In this document: one piece after another, positions 35,653 to 44,309 of the stretch | Layout: the number at the start of each line of letters is the position of its first letter | How positions within the stretch are numbered: the stretch's first letter is position 1 | Assembly: GCF_020805785.1 (NCBI RefSeq) | Contig: NZ_JAJGZV010000003.1 | Location: forward strand, 434,001 to 498,000 | Direction: 5' to 3' | Length of the DNA: 64,000 nt | Source: Flavobacterium chungbukense | GTDB lineage: Bacteria; Bacteroidota; Bacteroidia; Flavobacteriales; Flavobacteriaceae | Notes under the pieces: model-generated | The model's database searches: none | What the model saw: only the letters and a program-made list of their open reading frames with translations | Told to the model about the DNA's origin: nothing | Translations under genes and position numbers: made by a program

Positions 35653-36648
35653 TTAGTTGTTCTTTTCTTTTTCTTCTAGTAAAAGCTGCTTTTTGTAAAA
35701 TGCTTTAAATGAATTTAATAACACAAAAAACAAAATAAAGAAAAGCGGCAGATAGAATTTGAGTTTACTATTAATCGATTTTTTACTTTCTACATTGATT
35801 GTACTGCTAATTTCTTTGATTGTTTTATCGAAACTGATCAATTTAAGCCTGTTTCTTCCTTGATCTTCAATCAAATACTGTTTGGTTTTTATAAGGTCAT
35901 TTAACTGCGTATTTTCATTATAATAAACCAGTTTATCATTCTTTTGAGCCCCTTTTGTTACACTAGAAAAATTACTTAAAACTGTATTGATCTGTTTTAT
36001 GATGGAGTCGTTTTGAACAATCTTTGACTGTAAATTTTTTAATTCAATTTTCTGAACAGTATTAAAATATTTCGAGTCATTTAAAAAACTTAAAATCGGT
36101 GCAGCAAATTCTTTATCAATTCCTACTTCACTTGTTGTGAATGAAATCGTATGATATCTGTAATTTTTGCTTGTTATAGTATCTACCAAAATTTTGTTGA
36201 TATCTCCGTTTTCAGCCATAAGCTCCAACAATTGAAAATTTCGCTCCTTGTTTTCGACAAACTTATAAGCTTCAACAATTGGTCTGATTTGAATTCTTTT
36301 TATCAGTTTTGGCTTTTTAATTCCCACAACATTTTTTAGAAAAATAGTATCATTTGAAATTACTTTTGACTGCAGCAAATCAATTTTTGAATACAAATAA
36401 TCAACACTTTCAAAATTTGGCTCTACAATAATCTGATTACTGTATGATTTTCTGACAGTGTCTAAATACCAGCCTATTGCAAAACCAGTCACAATCAATA
36501 CTAAAACTATAATCCAGTTTCTCAGAAAGAATTGAATGCTGCCAAAAATAGAACGATTCAATCTCTCAAAAAAATTACTAATCTTTTTAGAAATCTGAAC
36601 CAAATCAATTTCCTGATCTTCTTGGTTTTGTGGTACTTTTGTACTCAT
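35653..36648 (-). CDS. Wzz-like chain-length determinant protein
   Basis: 331 residues. Two membrane helices flank a periplasmic domain: FFLRNWIIVLVLIVTGFAIG (about 42-61) and LKFYLPLFFILFFVLLNSFK (about 297-316). The middle is helical and rich in Lys and Asn, as in Wzz/polysaccharide co-polymerases that set chain length, but sequence similarity to classical Wzz is low. Start lies immediately after the stop of the 562-residue protein gene upstream. Confidence 0.68.
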   Translation of the reverse strand: MSTKVPQNQEDQEIDLVQISKKISNFFERLNRSIFGSIQFFLRNWIIVLVLIVTGFAIGWYLDTVRKSYSNQIIVEPNFESVDYLYSKIDLLQSKVISNDTIFLKNVVGIKKPKLIKRIQIRPIVEAYKFVENKERNFQLLELMAENGDINKILVDTITSKNYRYHTISFTTSEVGIDKEFAAPILSFLNDSKYFNTVQKIELKNLQSKIVQNDSIIKQINTVLSNFSSVTKGAQKNDKLVYYNENTQLNDLIKTKQYLIEDQGRNRLKLISFDKTIKEISSTINVESKKSINSKLKFYLPLFFILFFVLLNSFKAFYKKQLLLEEKEKNN

Positions 36649-38337
36649 TTATACTGGTGCTTTTATATTAAAAATCTGTTCTAAAATTTTAATCGTAATC
36701 AAATAAGTTGGTTTTACACCTGTTGTTCCTAATCCGCCTGAAGCCAAAGTACTTCCTGTTTCCAACGGATTATCTGAAGCATAATAAGCATAACGAACTT
36801 TAATATCGTGCGGTACACTTTTTCTAATTTTAGATGCCGATTGAATCGCTTTCTGATAATAAGATCCTTCCATTTCCAGACCAATTACACCCCAAGTCGA
36901 TTCGTGGAAAAATTTCAACAAATCTCTGTTTTGTAATGAAGTTCCAAGAACCGTAACCATTGCACCTTCGTAAATATCAATATCATTTCCTTCAAACATA
37001 GCGCCTGTCAATTCATTTTCGAAAAAATAATTATCCGCTGTTCCTTCATTGATATGTGCCGATGGAATCATAATATCACCTTTTCCGCCTTCCAAAATTC
37101 CGGCTTTACCCATAATCGAAACCGATTTTACGTTTAGTAAAGTTTCTTTTTTGAATGGTTTCAAAAGCTCATCAATTGTTTCGTAAGCCTGTTCACCAAA
37201 TGCATAATCCATTACAATAATTACTGGTTTTTCTTCGCCCACATTCGCATGTGAAAATGCTGTTTTTGACCAGTCAATTTGTGCGGTATCAAAAATCTGA
37301 ACATCAATGTTTGTTCCTGAAGTATCTGGTAAAGAAATCATTCCGTTTTTAAATGCTAATTCTTCTACCTGACTTCTAATTTCTTTTGAACCCGAACTGC
37401 TTAATTCTTCATAAATAAAGAAATCTGTTTTTCCTTTAAATTTAGTTTTAAGCAATGGCGTTGCAAAAATCGAATTCATTACGCTATGCATGTTTGCACT
37501 AATAACGTGAATCGGTCTTTTCAATAAATCGTTTGCTTTTAGAACTTCTTTTATATTTGTCGCCCAGATTTCTCCATGAATGTGATGCCCTAAACGTTCT
37601 CGTAAAACTGGACTAAAAGTAATGGTTCTTTTATTGTTTTCAACAATTTCTTCGATCGCTAATTTTCCTAACCAATAAATAACGTGCAAGAAACGATCTG
37701 GTGCATTTTCTGAACCAAAAGCGTCATAAATATCTAAAACTTCTTCAAAAGTTCTGGCTAAAATATTGGCAACGTGCGAGATTGCTTTTTCCTTTTCAAT
37801 CTGTGTCAGCTTTTTGGTTTGCATTACTGCTTGTTCCAATTTCTGCCAATCGCGAGAAACTTCGCCTCCGTCATCAATTAAAACTCTATTTTTAATTTTA
37901 TGAGATTCGATGAAAATGAAAGTCAAATGCGTTAGAATATCATAAATATCTGAACGTCCACGCGTGATTTCTACGTTCATTTGTTCTTCGTCAATTCGGT
38001 AGCAATTTCTTCTTCTTTTTGGAGGAACAATTGCTTGAAAATGTGATTTAGAATATCCTTCGTCCGAAGTCAAATTGATAAAACGACATTGTTCAATTCC
38101 GATTGGAAGACGCTCTATAACGTATAAAAGTCCGTTAAGTTCTACTTTTTCTTCGGCAATATTTCCGTAGATTTCAGGACGTAAAGCCAATAATGATTCG
38201 CGTAAGCTGTCGCCAGAAACTCCCATCGGTTTGTAAAAACCACGGTTAAACAAATGGCGCATTGTAATGTACATTTTTTCTATAGCCGCAGACGATTCCT
38301 GCGCTCTAGATCTTGATATATGTTTGGTTTCTTTCAT
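36649..38337 (-). CDS. Conserved protein with nucleoside-phosphorylase-like C-terminus (DUF6909-like)
   Basis: 562 residues from the ATG at 38335-38337 (MKETKHISRSRAQESSAAIE). I recall a Bacteroidota family of this type as DUF6909. The N-terminal half (1-280) is helical and unrecognised. The C-terminal half shows GKAGILEGGKGDIMIPSAHI and WGVIGLEMEGSYYQKAIQSA, which resemble the phosphate/ribose loop and the catalytic (V/I)xxEMEG motif of nucleoside phosphorylases and MTA/SAH nucleosidases. Activity is not proven. It is not obviously linked to polysaccharide synthesis despite the abutting Wzz-like gene. Confidence 0.65.
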   Translation of the reverse strand: MKETKHISRSRAQESSAAIEKMYITMRHLFNRGFYKPMGVSGDSLRESLLALRPEIYGNIAEEKVELNGLLYVIERLPIGIEQCRFINLTSDEGYSKSHFQAIVPPKRRRNCYRIDEEQMNVEITRGRSDIYDILTHLTFIFIESHKIKNRVLIDDGGEVSRDWQKLEQAVMQTKKLTQIEKEKAISHVANILARTFEEVLDIYDAFGSENAPDRFLHVIYWLGKLAIEEIVENNKRTITFSPVLRERLGHHIHGEIWATNIKEVLKANDLLKRPIHVISANMHSVMNSIFATPLLKTKFKGKTDFFIYEELSSSGSKEIRSQVEELAFKNGMISLPDTSGTNIDVQIFDTAQIDWSKTAFSHANVGEEKPVIIVMDYAFGEQAYETIDELLKPFKKETLLNVKSVSIMGKAGILEGGKGDIMIPSAHINEGTADNYFFENELTGAMFEGNDIDIYEGAMVTVLGTSLQNRDLLKFFHESTWGVIGLEMEGSYYQKAIQSASKIRKSVPHDIKVRYAYYASDNPLETGSTLASGGLGTTGVKPTYLITIKILEQIFNIKAPV

Positions 38338-38358
38338 GCTTTTTTTTATTTTGAAAAT

Positions 38359-38366
38359 CAAATTTA
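38359..38366 (-). promoter_or_regulatory. -7 box before the 562-residue protein gene
   Basis: Minus strand TAAATTTG fits TAnnTTTG, 21 bases before the ATG; supports the chosen start. Confidence 0.5.
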
Positions 38367-38371
38367 GTTAA

Positions 38372-38391
38372 ATACACGGCATACCGTGTAT
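38372..38391. repeat. REP-like palindrome beside the RAYT pseudogene
   Basis: ATACACGG-CATA-CCGTGTAT: eight-base perfect arms around a four-base loop, close to the 3' end of the decayed transposase gene. REP sequences flanking RAYT genes have this shape. Confidence 0.65.
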
Positions 38392-38420
38392 CTACAACAT
38401 TATTTTTAAAAAAATCCTTT

Positions 38421-38987
38421 TTATTTTGATTTATTTTCTGTTTTAAATTTATCCTTTACTCAATTTTCTGGATTTGAAACAATGTAATCAGAAATTCTTT
38501 GATATTGATTATTGTCTTTAATGATATTATCATAAAATAATTTTTGCCATTGATGCGGATATTCCAATCTATTAGCGTGTTTTGTTACCGCAGATTTATA
38601 GGATCCAACAATTGACGAAATTGTATTTTTTCCAATGTTTTGAAATCGTGGAGACAGGGCATGCCCTGTCTGTACGTGATCCATTCCCACGTCATTTGCG
38701 TTATTCAATGGTTTATTAATAATCAAAATGCCGTGAATATGATTTGGCATCACCACAAAATCGCCCAATTCAACATTTTTGTGGTGCGTTGGAATTTGAT
38801 GCCACAATAAATCGGCAATAATTCCGACATGCGATAAAATCATTTTATTATTTTGAATTTCTCCAAAATAATGTTTTCTGTTTTGTGTACAAATTGTTAT
38901 AAAATAGGCTCCATTCCAACAATAATCCCACCATTGCGCTCTTATTGAAGAAATACGCTATTTATTTTTAAATTTTCCTTGACTCAT
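38421..38987 (-). pseudogene. REP-associated tyrosine transposase (RAYT), inactivated by two stops
   Basis: Read from an ATG at 38985-38987 the frame gives MSQGKFKNK, then TAG (38958-38960), then RISSIRAQWWDY and NGAYFITICTQNRKHYFGEI, the classic RAYT N-terminus. The catalytic HUH motif follows as FVVMPNHIHGILI. The frame continues to NPEN, then TGA (38460-38462) in place of the usual Trp of NPxxW, then VKDKFKTENKSK and TAA (38421-38423). So two nonsense mutations and no frameshift; only 38463-38843 would be open. RAYTs move REP elements by HUH single-strand chemistry with a catalytic tyrosine. Confidence 0.85.
38652..38671. repeat. Perfect 20-base palindrome inside the RAYT pseudogene
   Basis: AGACAGGGCATGCCCTGTCT, a perfect palindrome, translated in frame as part of VQTGHALSPR. 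Sequences of this type occur as REP elements in other genomes, so this may be an element inserted in or captured by the transposase gene. Confidence 0.8.
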
Positions 38988-39049
38988 TAATTTTCATTTA
39001 CGTATCCATCTAAATTCATTGGATAAATAACTTCTTAATGTTGGAAATA

Positions 39050-40543
39050 TTATATAACTTTTGTAAGATTATCCGCAATATTTCTATCATTCGACAATCT
39101 CGGAATCTTATTCTGTCCGCCTAATTTGCCTTGCGATTTCATATAATCTTGAAATCCGTTTTTAGAAACTTTAGTTACCACCACTTTCTGCAGCACATTT
39201 CCAGTAATCAGATCGTCGTAATAAATATTTTGCTTTCGCATAGAATTGTCGATTGTTTCTGCAAAAAGATCCATATTTTCAGGTTCATTTTCAAATTCTA
39301 CAAACCATTCGTGATAAGGCAATCCGCTTGACGGATTAATTTGTGGCGCGACCGTAAATTCGTTAATTACAATATTAGTAGACGCAACAGCTTCTTTCAT
39401 CGCATTTTCTACTTCGTTGGCAATTACGTGTTCGCCAAAAGCCGAAATATAATGTTTGATACGTCCGGAAACTATCAGACGATGTGGAAAAACAGAAGTA
39501 AACTGAACCGTATCGCCAATATTATAACGCCAAAGTCCCGCATTTGTAGAAATGATTAAAACGTAGTTTACACCAATTTCAACTTCGGCAATTGTTAACG
39601 CTTTTGGGTTTTCTTCAAAAAATTCATCTGCTTTTATAAACTCATAGAAAATTCCCGAATTCAACAATAAAAGCATTCCTTTTTCTTTCTGAGAATCCTG
39701 ATATGCAAAAAAGCCTTCTGAGGCAGGAAATAACTCGATACTATCTACTTTTCTGCCAATCATTTTTTCGAACTTGGCGCGATACGGTTCGTAATTAACA
39801 CCACCGTAAATAAACAAATTGAAGTTTTTGAATATGTCGCCAATCTTTTTTCCGCCACTTTTTTGCTGTAAACGCTCAAAATACATCTGAACCCAAGATG
39901 GAATTCCAGATATAACAGCCATATCTTCTTTTATGGTTTCGTCTACAATTGCGTCTACTTTAGTTTCCCAATCTTCAATACAATTGGTTTCCCAAGACGG
40001 CATTCTGTTTTTCTGGAGATATTTAGGAACAAAATGGGCGACGATTCCGGAAAGTCGTCCAAATTTGATTCCGTATTTTTCGGTTAGAATGGGACTTCCT
40101 TGCAAAAAAATCATTTTTCCGTCAACAAACTCCGCATTTCCTGTTTCGTGAACATAATGCAAAATCGCATTTCTAGCAGCTTCAATATGAAACGGCATTG
40201 ATTCTTTGGTCAATGGAATAAATTTTGCCCCAGAAGTTGTTCCAGAAGTTTTTGCAAAATAAAGTGGTTTTCCTTTCCAAAGAATATTTTCTTCGCCTTT
40301 AACCACCTTTTCAATATAAGGTTTCAAATCTTCGTAATCTCTTACAGGAACGTTTTTTTGAAAATCTTCGACCGTTTTTATTTGATCAAAATAATGGTCT
40401 TTTCCAAAACTGGTTTGCGTTGCGCTCTTAATTAATTTCTGAAAGACCTTTTCTTGCGTTTCGATTGGTTTTTGAACCCAAGCCTGTGTTTTACTATATA
40501 TTTTTCTGGCAAATATTTTTGCTGCTAAAGCTTTAATTGACAT
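39050..40543 (-). CDS. GH3 auxin-responsive promoter family protein (adenylate-forming)
   Basis: 497 residues. Bacterial members of the GH3 acyl-adenylate family join carboxylic acids to amino acids in plants; bacterial substrates are unknown. Seen here: ATP loop LYFAKTSGTTSGAKFIPLTK, FIYGGVNYEPYRAKF, LFPASEGFFAYQD, and the adenylate-binding region YRYxxGD-like LWRYNIGDTVQFTSVFPHRL, then SGRIKHYISAFGEHV. Full length. 11 bases after the 168-residue gene on the same strand. Confidence 0.9.
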   Translation of the reverse strand: MSIKALAAKIFARKIYSKTQAWVQKPIETQEKVFQKLIKSATQTSFGKDHYFDQIKTVEDFQKNVPVRDYEDLKPYIEKVVKGEENILWKGKPLYFAKTSGTTSGAKFIPLTKESMPFHIEAARNAILHYVHETGNAEFVDGKMIFLQGSPILTEKYGIKFGRLSGIVAHFVPKYLQKNRMPSWETNCIEDWETKVDAIVDETIKEDMAVISGIPSWVQMYFERLQQKSGGKKIGDIFKNFNLFIYGGVNYEPYRAKFEKMIGRKVDSIELFPASEGFFAYQDSQKEKGMLLLLNSGIFYEFIKADEFFEENPKALTIAEVEIGVNYVLIISTNAGLWRYNIGDTVQFTSVFPHRLIVSGRIKHYISAFGEHVIANEVENAMKEAVASTNIVINEFTVAPQINPSSGLPYHEWFVEFENEPENMDLFAETIDNSMRKQNIYYDDLITGNVLQKVVVTKVSKNGFQDYMKSQGKLGGQNKIPRLSNDRNIADNLTKVI

Positions 40544-40554
40544 TTTTTATGGTA

Positions 40555-41061
40555 TTATTTTTTGTCCCTTTTCTTTTTGTCCTGGGGTTTTGTCTGCAAT
40601 TCTTTTTCAGTTTTTGCGACTTCTTCTCTTAATTTTATTTCAGCGTCAGAAGCTTTCATATTTAAATCTGAAGGATTTTCGGCTGTTTCTGATAAAATAG
40701 AATCTTTATTAAATTTTGAATATTCTAATTCTCCTTTTAAAACTTTTTGAATTCCTTTTATATACACTTCATTTTGACGTAAAGCTGTTTCTAAAGAATC
40801 TGATTTTATAGCCAATCGCGTTGCATTTTTCTTCAATTCTGTTGAAGAATATCCTGGAATAAATTCGCGAAGAGGCGTAAAGGCAATAATGAAAGTAGTG
40901 ACCAAAATTAAAAAAATACCTCCTAAAGTAAACGTTACAAAGACATTCATTAAAGTAAGCCTAAAGGAAAAGATTTCTTCAAAAGTGTCTTCATTTAAGA
41001 TTACCAATCTGTTTTTAATGAATAATTTTTTTCTTAAATTCTTTTTCTTTTTTTTAGCCAT
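40555..41061 (-). CDS. Single-pass membrane protein, M23-peptidase-like N-terminus without the peptidase
   Basis: 168 residues. It opens with a lysine run (MAKKKKKNLRKKLFIKNRLV), then a membrane helix (VFVTFTLGGIFLILVTTFII, about 40-59) and a helical periplasmic part (PLREFIPGYSSTELKKNATR), ending in a charged tail. This matches the N-terminal region of Bacteroidota M23 metallopeptidase-like proteins as I recall them, but the zinc peptidase domain is absent. Upstream of the GH3 gene, probably one transcript. Confidence 0.7.
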   Translation of the reverse strand: MAKKKKKNLRKKLFIKNRLVILNEDTFEEIFSFRLTLMNVFVTFTLGGIFLILVTTFIIAFTPLREFIPGYSSTELKKNATRLAIKSDSLETALRQNEVYIKGIQKVLKGELEYSKFNKDSILSETAENPSDLNMKASDAEIKLREEVAKTEKELQTKPQDKKKRDKK

Positions 41062-41079
41062 TGTACTTCATTATGCTAG

Positions 41080-41087
41080 CAAATATA
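41080..41087 (-). promoter_or_regulatory. -7 box of the 168-residue protein and GH3 genes
   Basis: Minus strand TATATTTG fits TAnnTTTG, 18 bases before the ATG. Confidence 0.5.
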
Positions 41088-41218
41088 GTAATTAATCGTT
41101 ATGATAATGATCTGAAAAATGCTATGAAATGCTATAATTTACGATTTTATAAAATATTTAACGCGGTTGCAGACAAATATTTTAAACTAAAAATACTTCT
41201 ATTTCGTATATTTCTATA

Positions 41219-41226
41219 TACCTTTG
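41219..41226 (+). promoter_or_regulatory. -7 box of tatA
   Basis: TACCTTTG fits TAnnTTTG, 47 bases before the tatA ATG, giving a leader of about 40 bases. Confidence 0.55.
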
Positions 41227-41273
41227 CGGGATAATTTAGAAAACAATTTGCTTCGGCATTAAATATAATAGTC

Positions 41274-41453
41274 ATGGGAAGATTAGGTCTTACAGAAATC
41301 CTTGTTATCGTAGGTATTGTGATATTACTTTTTGGAGGTAAAAAAATTCCAGAATTAATGAAAGGTTTAGGAAGCGGAATTAAGGAATTTAAAAACGCTG
41401 CTAAAGACGATCAACCTGCTGCTTCTAAAAAACAAGAAGAAGAAACGAAATAA
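41274..41453 (+). CDS. tatA: Sec-independent twin-arginine translocase subunit TatA
   Basis: 59 residues from the ATG at 41274. One membrane helix ([20 protein letters not shown]) with the polar residue near its start is followed by the hinge [20 protein letters not shown] and a charged amphipathic tail, the standard TatA/E layout. TatA oligomers form the pore that lets folded proteins with twin-arginine signals cross the membrane. Shorter than most TatA proteins (about 60-90) but complete. A strong terminator follows, so it is monocistronic; tatC is not nearby. Confidence 0.95.
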   Translation: MGRLGLTEILVIVGIVILLFGGKKIPELMKGLGSGIKEFKNAAKDDQPAASKKQEEETK

Positions 41454-41472
41454 TAATTCGAAAATCTTATTT

Positions 41473-41512
41473 AAAAAAATCCCAGATTACAATTGTAGTC
41501 TGGGATTTTTTT
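41473..41512. terminator. Terminator after tatA
   Basis: Stem of about 14 bases: ATCCCAGATTACAA pairs with TTGTAGTCTGGGAT (one G-T pair), with an A run before and T7 after. Confidence 0.9.
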
Positions 41513-41528
41513 GTTTTTATAAAATTCT

Positions 41529-41630
41529 GTCAATTTCGACTAAAGGGAGAAATCGCACTAGTATCTCCGAAAACAGAATCGCAAAATCTTTGTATAGTTT
41601 CTAGTGTGATTTCTCGTTCCTCGAAATGAC
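41529..41630. repeat. REP-like inverted repeat, copy A
   Basis: Left arm 41529-41561 (TTTCGACTAAAGGGAGAAAT core) and right arm 41601-41630 (ATTTCTCGTTCCTCGAAATG core) face each other. A sister copy lies at 49537-49637. Intergenic, between tatA and tex. Confidence 0.8.
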
Positions 41631-41655
41631 AAGATTATGGATATTTGAATTTCTT

Positions 41656-43779
41656 CTACAAAACCATCGTCAACTGAATTCTCTTTCTATCTTCATCAAC
41701 CTCAGTAACTTTCACATCAACATGCTGATGCAATTTGACCACTTCGTTTACATCACTCACAAAACCAGCTTTCAATTGCGAAATATGAACCAATCCGCTT
41801 TCTTTGATTCCAATATCAACAAAACAGCCAAAGTTGGTAATGTTATTCACAATTCCTGGAAGAATCATTCCTGTTTTCAAATCTTTGATTGATTTCACAT
41901 TGGCATCAAACTCAAAAACCTTCGCCAACTTTCTTGGATCTAATCCAGGCTTTTCAAGCTCTTTTATGATGTCTTTTAGGGTTAGTAAACCAATTTCTGG
42001 TGTTACATACTTTTCAGGCTTAATAAGCGCTGTTTTCTCTTTATTTGCAATTAAGTCGTTTACCGAAATTTTCAAATCTTTCGCCATCTTTTCAACAACT
42101 GGATAAGCTTCTGGATGCACCGCCGAATTATCAAGCGGATTCTTAGCATTTGTGATTCTAATAAAGGCCGCACCTTGCTGATACGCTTTATCTCCCAAAC
42201 GCGGTACTTTTTTCAACTGCTTTCTATCTTCAAAAGGTCCGTTTTCAGAACGATATTGTACAATATTTTCAGCCAGCTTCTCTCCTATTCCACTCACATA
42301 GCTTAGTAAATGTTTACTCGCCGTGTTGATATTAATTCCAACCGAGTTTACGCAACGAATTACCGTACTGTCCAATTCTTCTTTAAGTTTCGTCTGGTCA
42401 ACATCGTGTTGATATTGTCCAACTCCAATTGCTTTCGGATCAATTTTTACCAATTCGGCCAACGGATCTGAAAGTCGTCTCCCGATAGAAACCGAACCAC
42501 GAACCGTGACATCATAATTTGGAAATTCTTCTCTAGCAATTTTTGAAGCCGAATATACTGAAGCTCCAGCCTCAGAAACAATAAATACCTGCACTGGTTT
42601 GTCAAACGCGATTTTTTTGATAAAAAACTCTGTTTCTCTTGAAGCTGTTCCGTTTCCGATAGAAATGGCATCAATTTGATACGCATTAACCATAGAACGG
42701 ATTTTTTTTATCGCCATTGTTTCCTCTTTTTGAGGCGCGTGCGGATAAATGGTTTCATTATATAATAAATCGCCTTTTTCGTCCAGGCAAACTACTTTAC
42801 AGCCACTTCTAAATCCAGGATCGATTGCCAGAATTCGTTTCTCTCCCAAAGGCGGAGCCAATAATAACTGCCCTAGATTGTTTGCAAAAACCTGAATAGA
42901 ATTGGCATCGGCTTTTGCCTTTGCTTCTTGCAAAGTTTCATTTCCAATTGCAGGATTTAATAAACGTTTATAACTATCCTCAATTGCTAACTGAAGATGA
43001 GCCGTTGTATTATTTTGTTTTTTAATGATGATTTCGTCAATCACATCGTAAGCTTCATCGATATCAACATCAATTTTCAATTTGATAAAACCTTCATTTT
43101 CTGCACGAAGCATTGCTAATAAACGGTGCGCTGGCGCTTTTGTCAAAGGTTCTTCCCAATCAAAATACTGATTGAATTTTTGTGCTCCTTCCTCTTCCGC
43201 TTTCTTTTTTACTACTTTCGTTCCGATCGTGGCTTTTCGCTGATACAGTCTTCGAAGCTGTTTACGAACATAAATGTTTTCGTTTATCCACTCTGCAACA
43301 ATATCTCGCGCGCCTTGCATTGCCGCCTCTTCATTCACAACATTTTCATTCAGATATTGTGTCGAAAGGAAATCTACATCAACATCACTTTCAGACATAA
43401 TAATTTTTGCCAAAGGCTCTAAACCAAATTCGCGCGCTACATCGGCCTTTGTTTTTTTCTTCTTTTTGTATGGAAGGTAAAAATCTTCAATTTCTTGCAG
43501 ATCAAAACTTTCTTCAATTTTTTTCTTCAATTCTGGCGTAAGCGCTTTTTGTTCTTCAATCGATTTTAAAACTGCTTCTTTACGTTTTATCAGTGTATCA
43601 TAATCTTTCTGAAGTTTTGCAATCTGTTCAATAACAGTTTCATCCAGATTACCAGTCGCATCTTTTCGGTAACGGGAAATAAACGGAATCGTACAATCTT
43701 CTTCTAATAATTTTACTGTGTTTTGAATGCTTACTGCCGGCGCTTGAACTGACTTGGCAATGAATTGAATATTAGTCAT
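41656..43779 (-). CDS. tex: Tex-family RNA-binding transcription accessory protein
   Basis: 707 residues, the usual length. Domains in order: helical N-terminal part with TIPFISRYRKDATGNLDET (Tex start), a YqgF/RNase H-like domain (about 310-440, LAIDPGFRSGCKVVCLDEKG), helix-hairpin-helix repeats (about 470-560, INTASKHLLSYVSGIGEKLA), and a C-terminal S1 RNA-binding domain (about 630-705, GMILPGIVNNITNFGCFVDI). Tex binds RNA and acts in transcription and translation control; exact role here unknown. Single gene. Confidence 0.95.
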   Translation of the reverse strand: MTNIQFIAKSVQAPAVSIQNTVKLLEEDCTIPFISRYRKDATGNLDETVIEQIAKLQKDYDTLIKRKEAVLKSIEEQKALTPELKKKIEESFDLQEIEDFYLPYKKKKKTKADVAREFGLEPLAKIIMSESDVDVDFLSTQYLNENVVNEEAAMQGARDIVAEWINENIYVRKQLRRLYQRKATIGTKVVKKKAEEEGAQKFNQYFDWEEPLTKAPAHRLLAMLRAENEGFIKLKIDVDIDEAYDVIDEIIIKKQNNTTAHLQLAIEDSYKRLLNPAIGNETLQEAKAKADANSIQVFANNLGQLLLAPPLGEKRILAIDPGFRSGCKVVCLDEKGDLLYNETIYPHAPQKEETMAIKKIRSMVNAYQIDAISIGNGTASRETEFFIKKIAFDKPVQVFIVSEAGASVYSASKIAREEFPNYDVTVRGSVSIGRRLSDPLAELVKIDPKAIGVGQYQHDVDQTKLKEELDSTVIRCVNSVGININTASKHLLSYVSGIGEKLAENIVQYRSENGPFEDRKQLKKVPRLGDKAYQQGAAFIRITNAKNPLDNSAVHPEAYPVVEKMAKDLKISVNDLIANKEKTALIKPEKYVTPEIGLLTLKDIIKELEKPGLDPRKLAKVFEFDANVKSIKDLKTGMILPGIVNNITNFGCFVDIGIKESGLVHISQLKAGFVSDVNEVVKLHQHVDVKVTEVDEDRKRIQLTMVL

Positions 43780-43869
43780 ATTTTTAATGAAATAAATTCT
43801 TAAATTTAAAATGATATATTTTACTTGTTAAAAAACGAAGTATATAGATCAATAATTTTGCTAAAATAA

Positions 43870-43877
43870 TATCTTTG
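43870..43877 (+). promoter_or_regulatory. -7 box of the DUF1294 gene
   Basis: TATCTTTG, perfect TAnnTTTG, 17 bases before the ATG at 43895. Confidence 0.55.
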
Positions 43878-43894
43878 TTTGTAATTTTTGCCCT

Positions 43895-44164
43895 ATGAAA
43901 ATTTTATTACTCTATTTTTTACTCTTAAACTGCTTCACGTTTCTCCTTACTGGCTATGATAAATTTCAAGCTAGAAGGCATAAAAGGCGAATTCCAGAAT
44001 TTATACTATTTGTACTCGCTTTTGTTGGAGGAACAATTGGTTTACTTACGGCAATGCTTTTCTTTAGACATAAAACGAGCAAAATCACATTTATTATGAA
44101 GTTCTCTTATGTTATTATAGTTCAAATTGTGGTAATTTATCTAAAACTAAATCATCATATTTAG
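43895..44164 (+). CDS. DUF1294 small membrane protein
   Basis: 89 residues with three hydrophobic stretches (ILLLYFLLLNCFTFLLTGYD, FILFVLAFVGGTIGLLTAML, YVIIVQIVVIYLKL). The middle motif YDKFQARRHKRRIPEFILFV followed by GGTIGLLTAMLFFRHKTSK is the DUF1294 hallmark (DK-x-A-xxxxxRIPE and GG-xG-x3-M-x2-RHK). Function unknown. Single gene between tex and rpiB. Confidence 0.88.
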   Translation: MKILLLYFLLLNCFTFLLTGYDKFQARRHKRRIPEFILFVLAFVGGTIGLLTAMLFFRHKTSKITFIMKFSYVIIVQIVVIYLKLNHHI

Positions 44165-44282
44165 ATATTAATAATGTTAATAAGTCTAAATTTTAAATAT
44201 AATTATTTTAAAATCAACTACTTAAAAACATAAAAAACCGGATGAATTATAAAAATCCCTCCGGTGTGTTTATTAAATAAAT

Positions 44283-44306
44283 GGTGCTTTGCACCGAATT
44301 TTTTTT
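44283..44306 (+). terminator. Terminator near the 3' ends of DUF1294 and rpiB
   Basis: Stem GGTGC-TTT-GCACC followed by GAATTTTTTTT, a classic intrinsic terminator on the plus strand. A second weaker pair CCGGA/TCCGG lies just before it. Confidence 0.75.
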
Positions 44307-44309
44307 CTA

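Noticed and set aside
38460..38843. A 127-residue intact transposase-like gene
   Set aside because: The frame continues on both sides past single nonsense codons with recognisable RAYT sequence, so it is the middle of a pseudogene.
43126..43480. Plus-strand frames of 68-98 residues inside tex
   Set aside because: Antisense shadows of a strongly coding gene with no start context and no family-like peptides.
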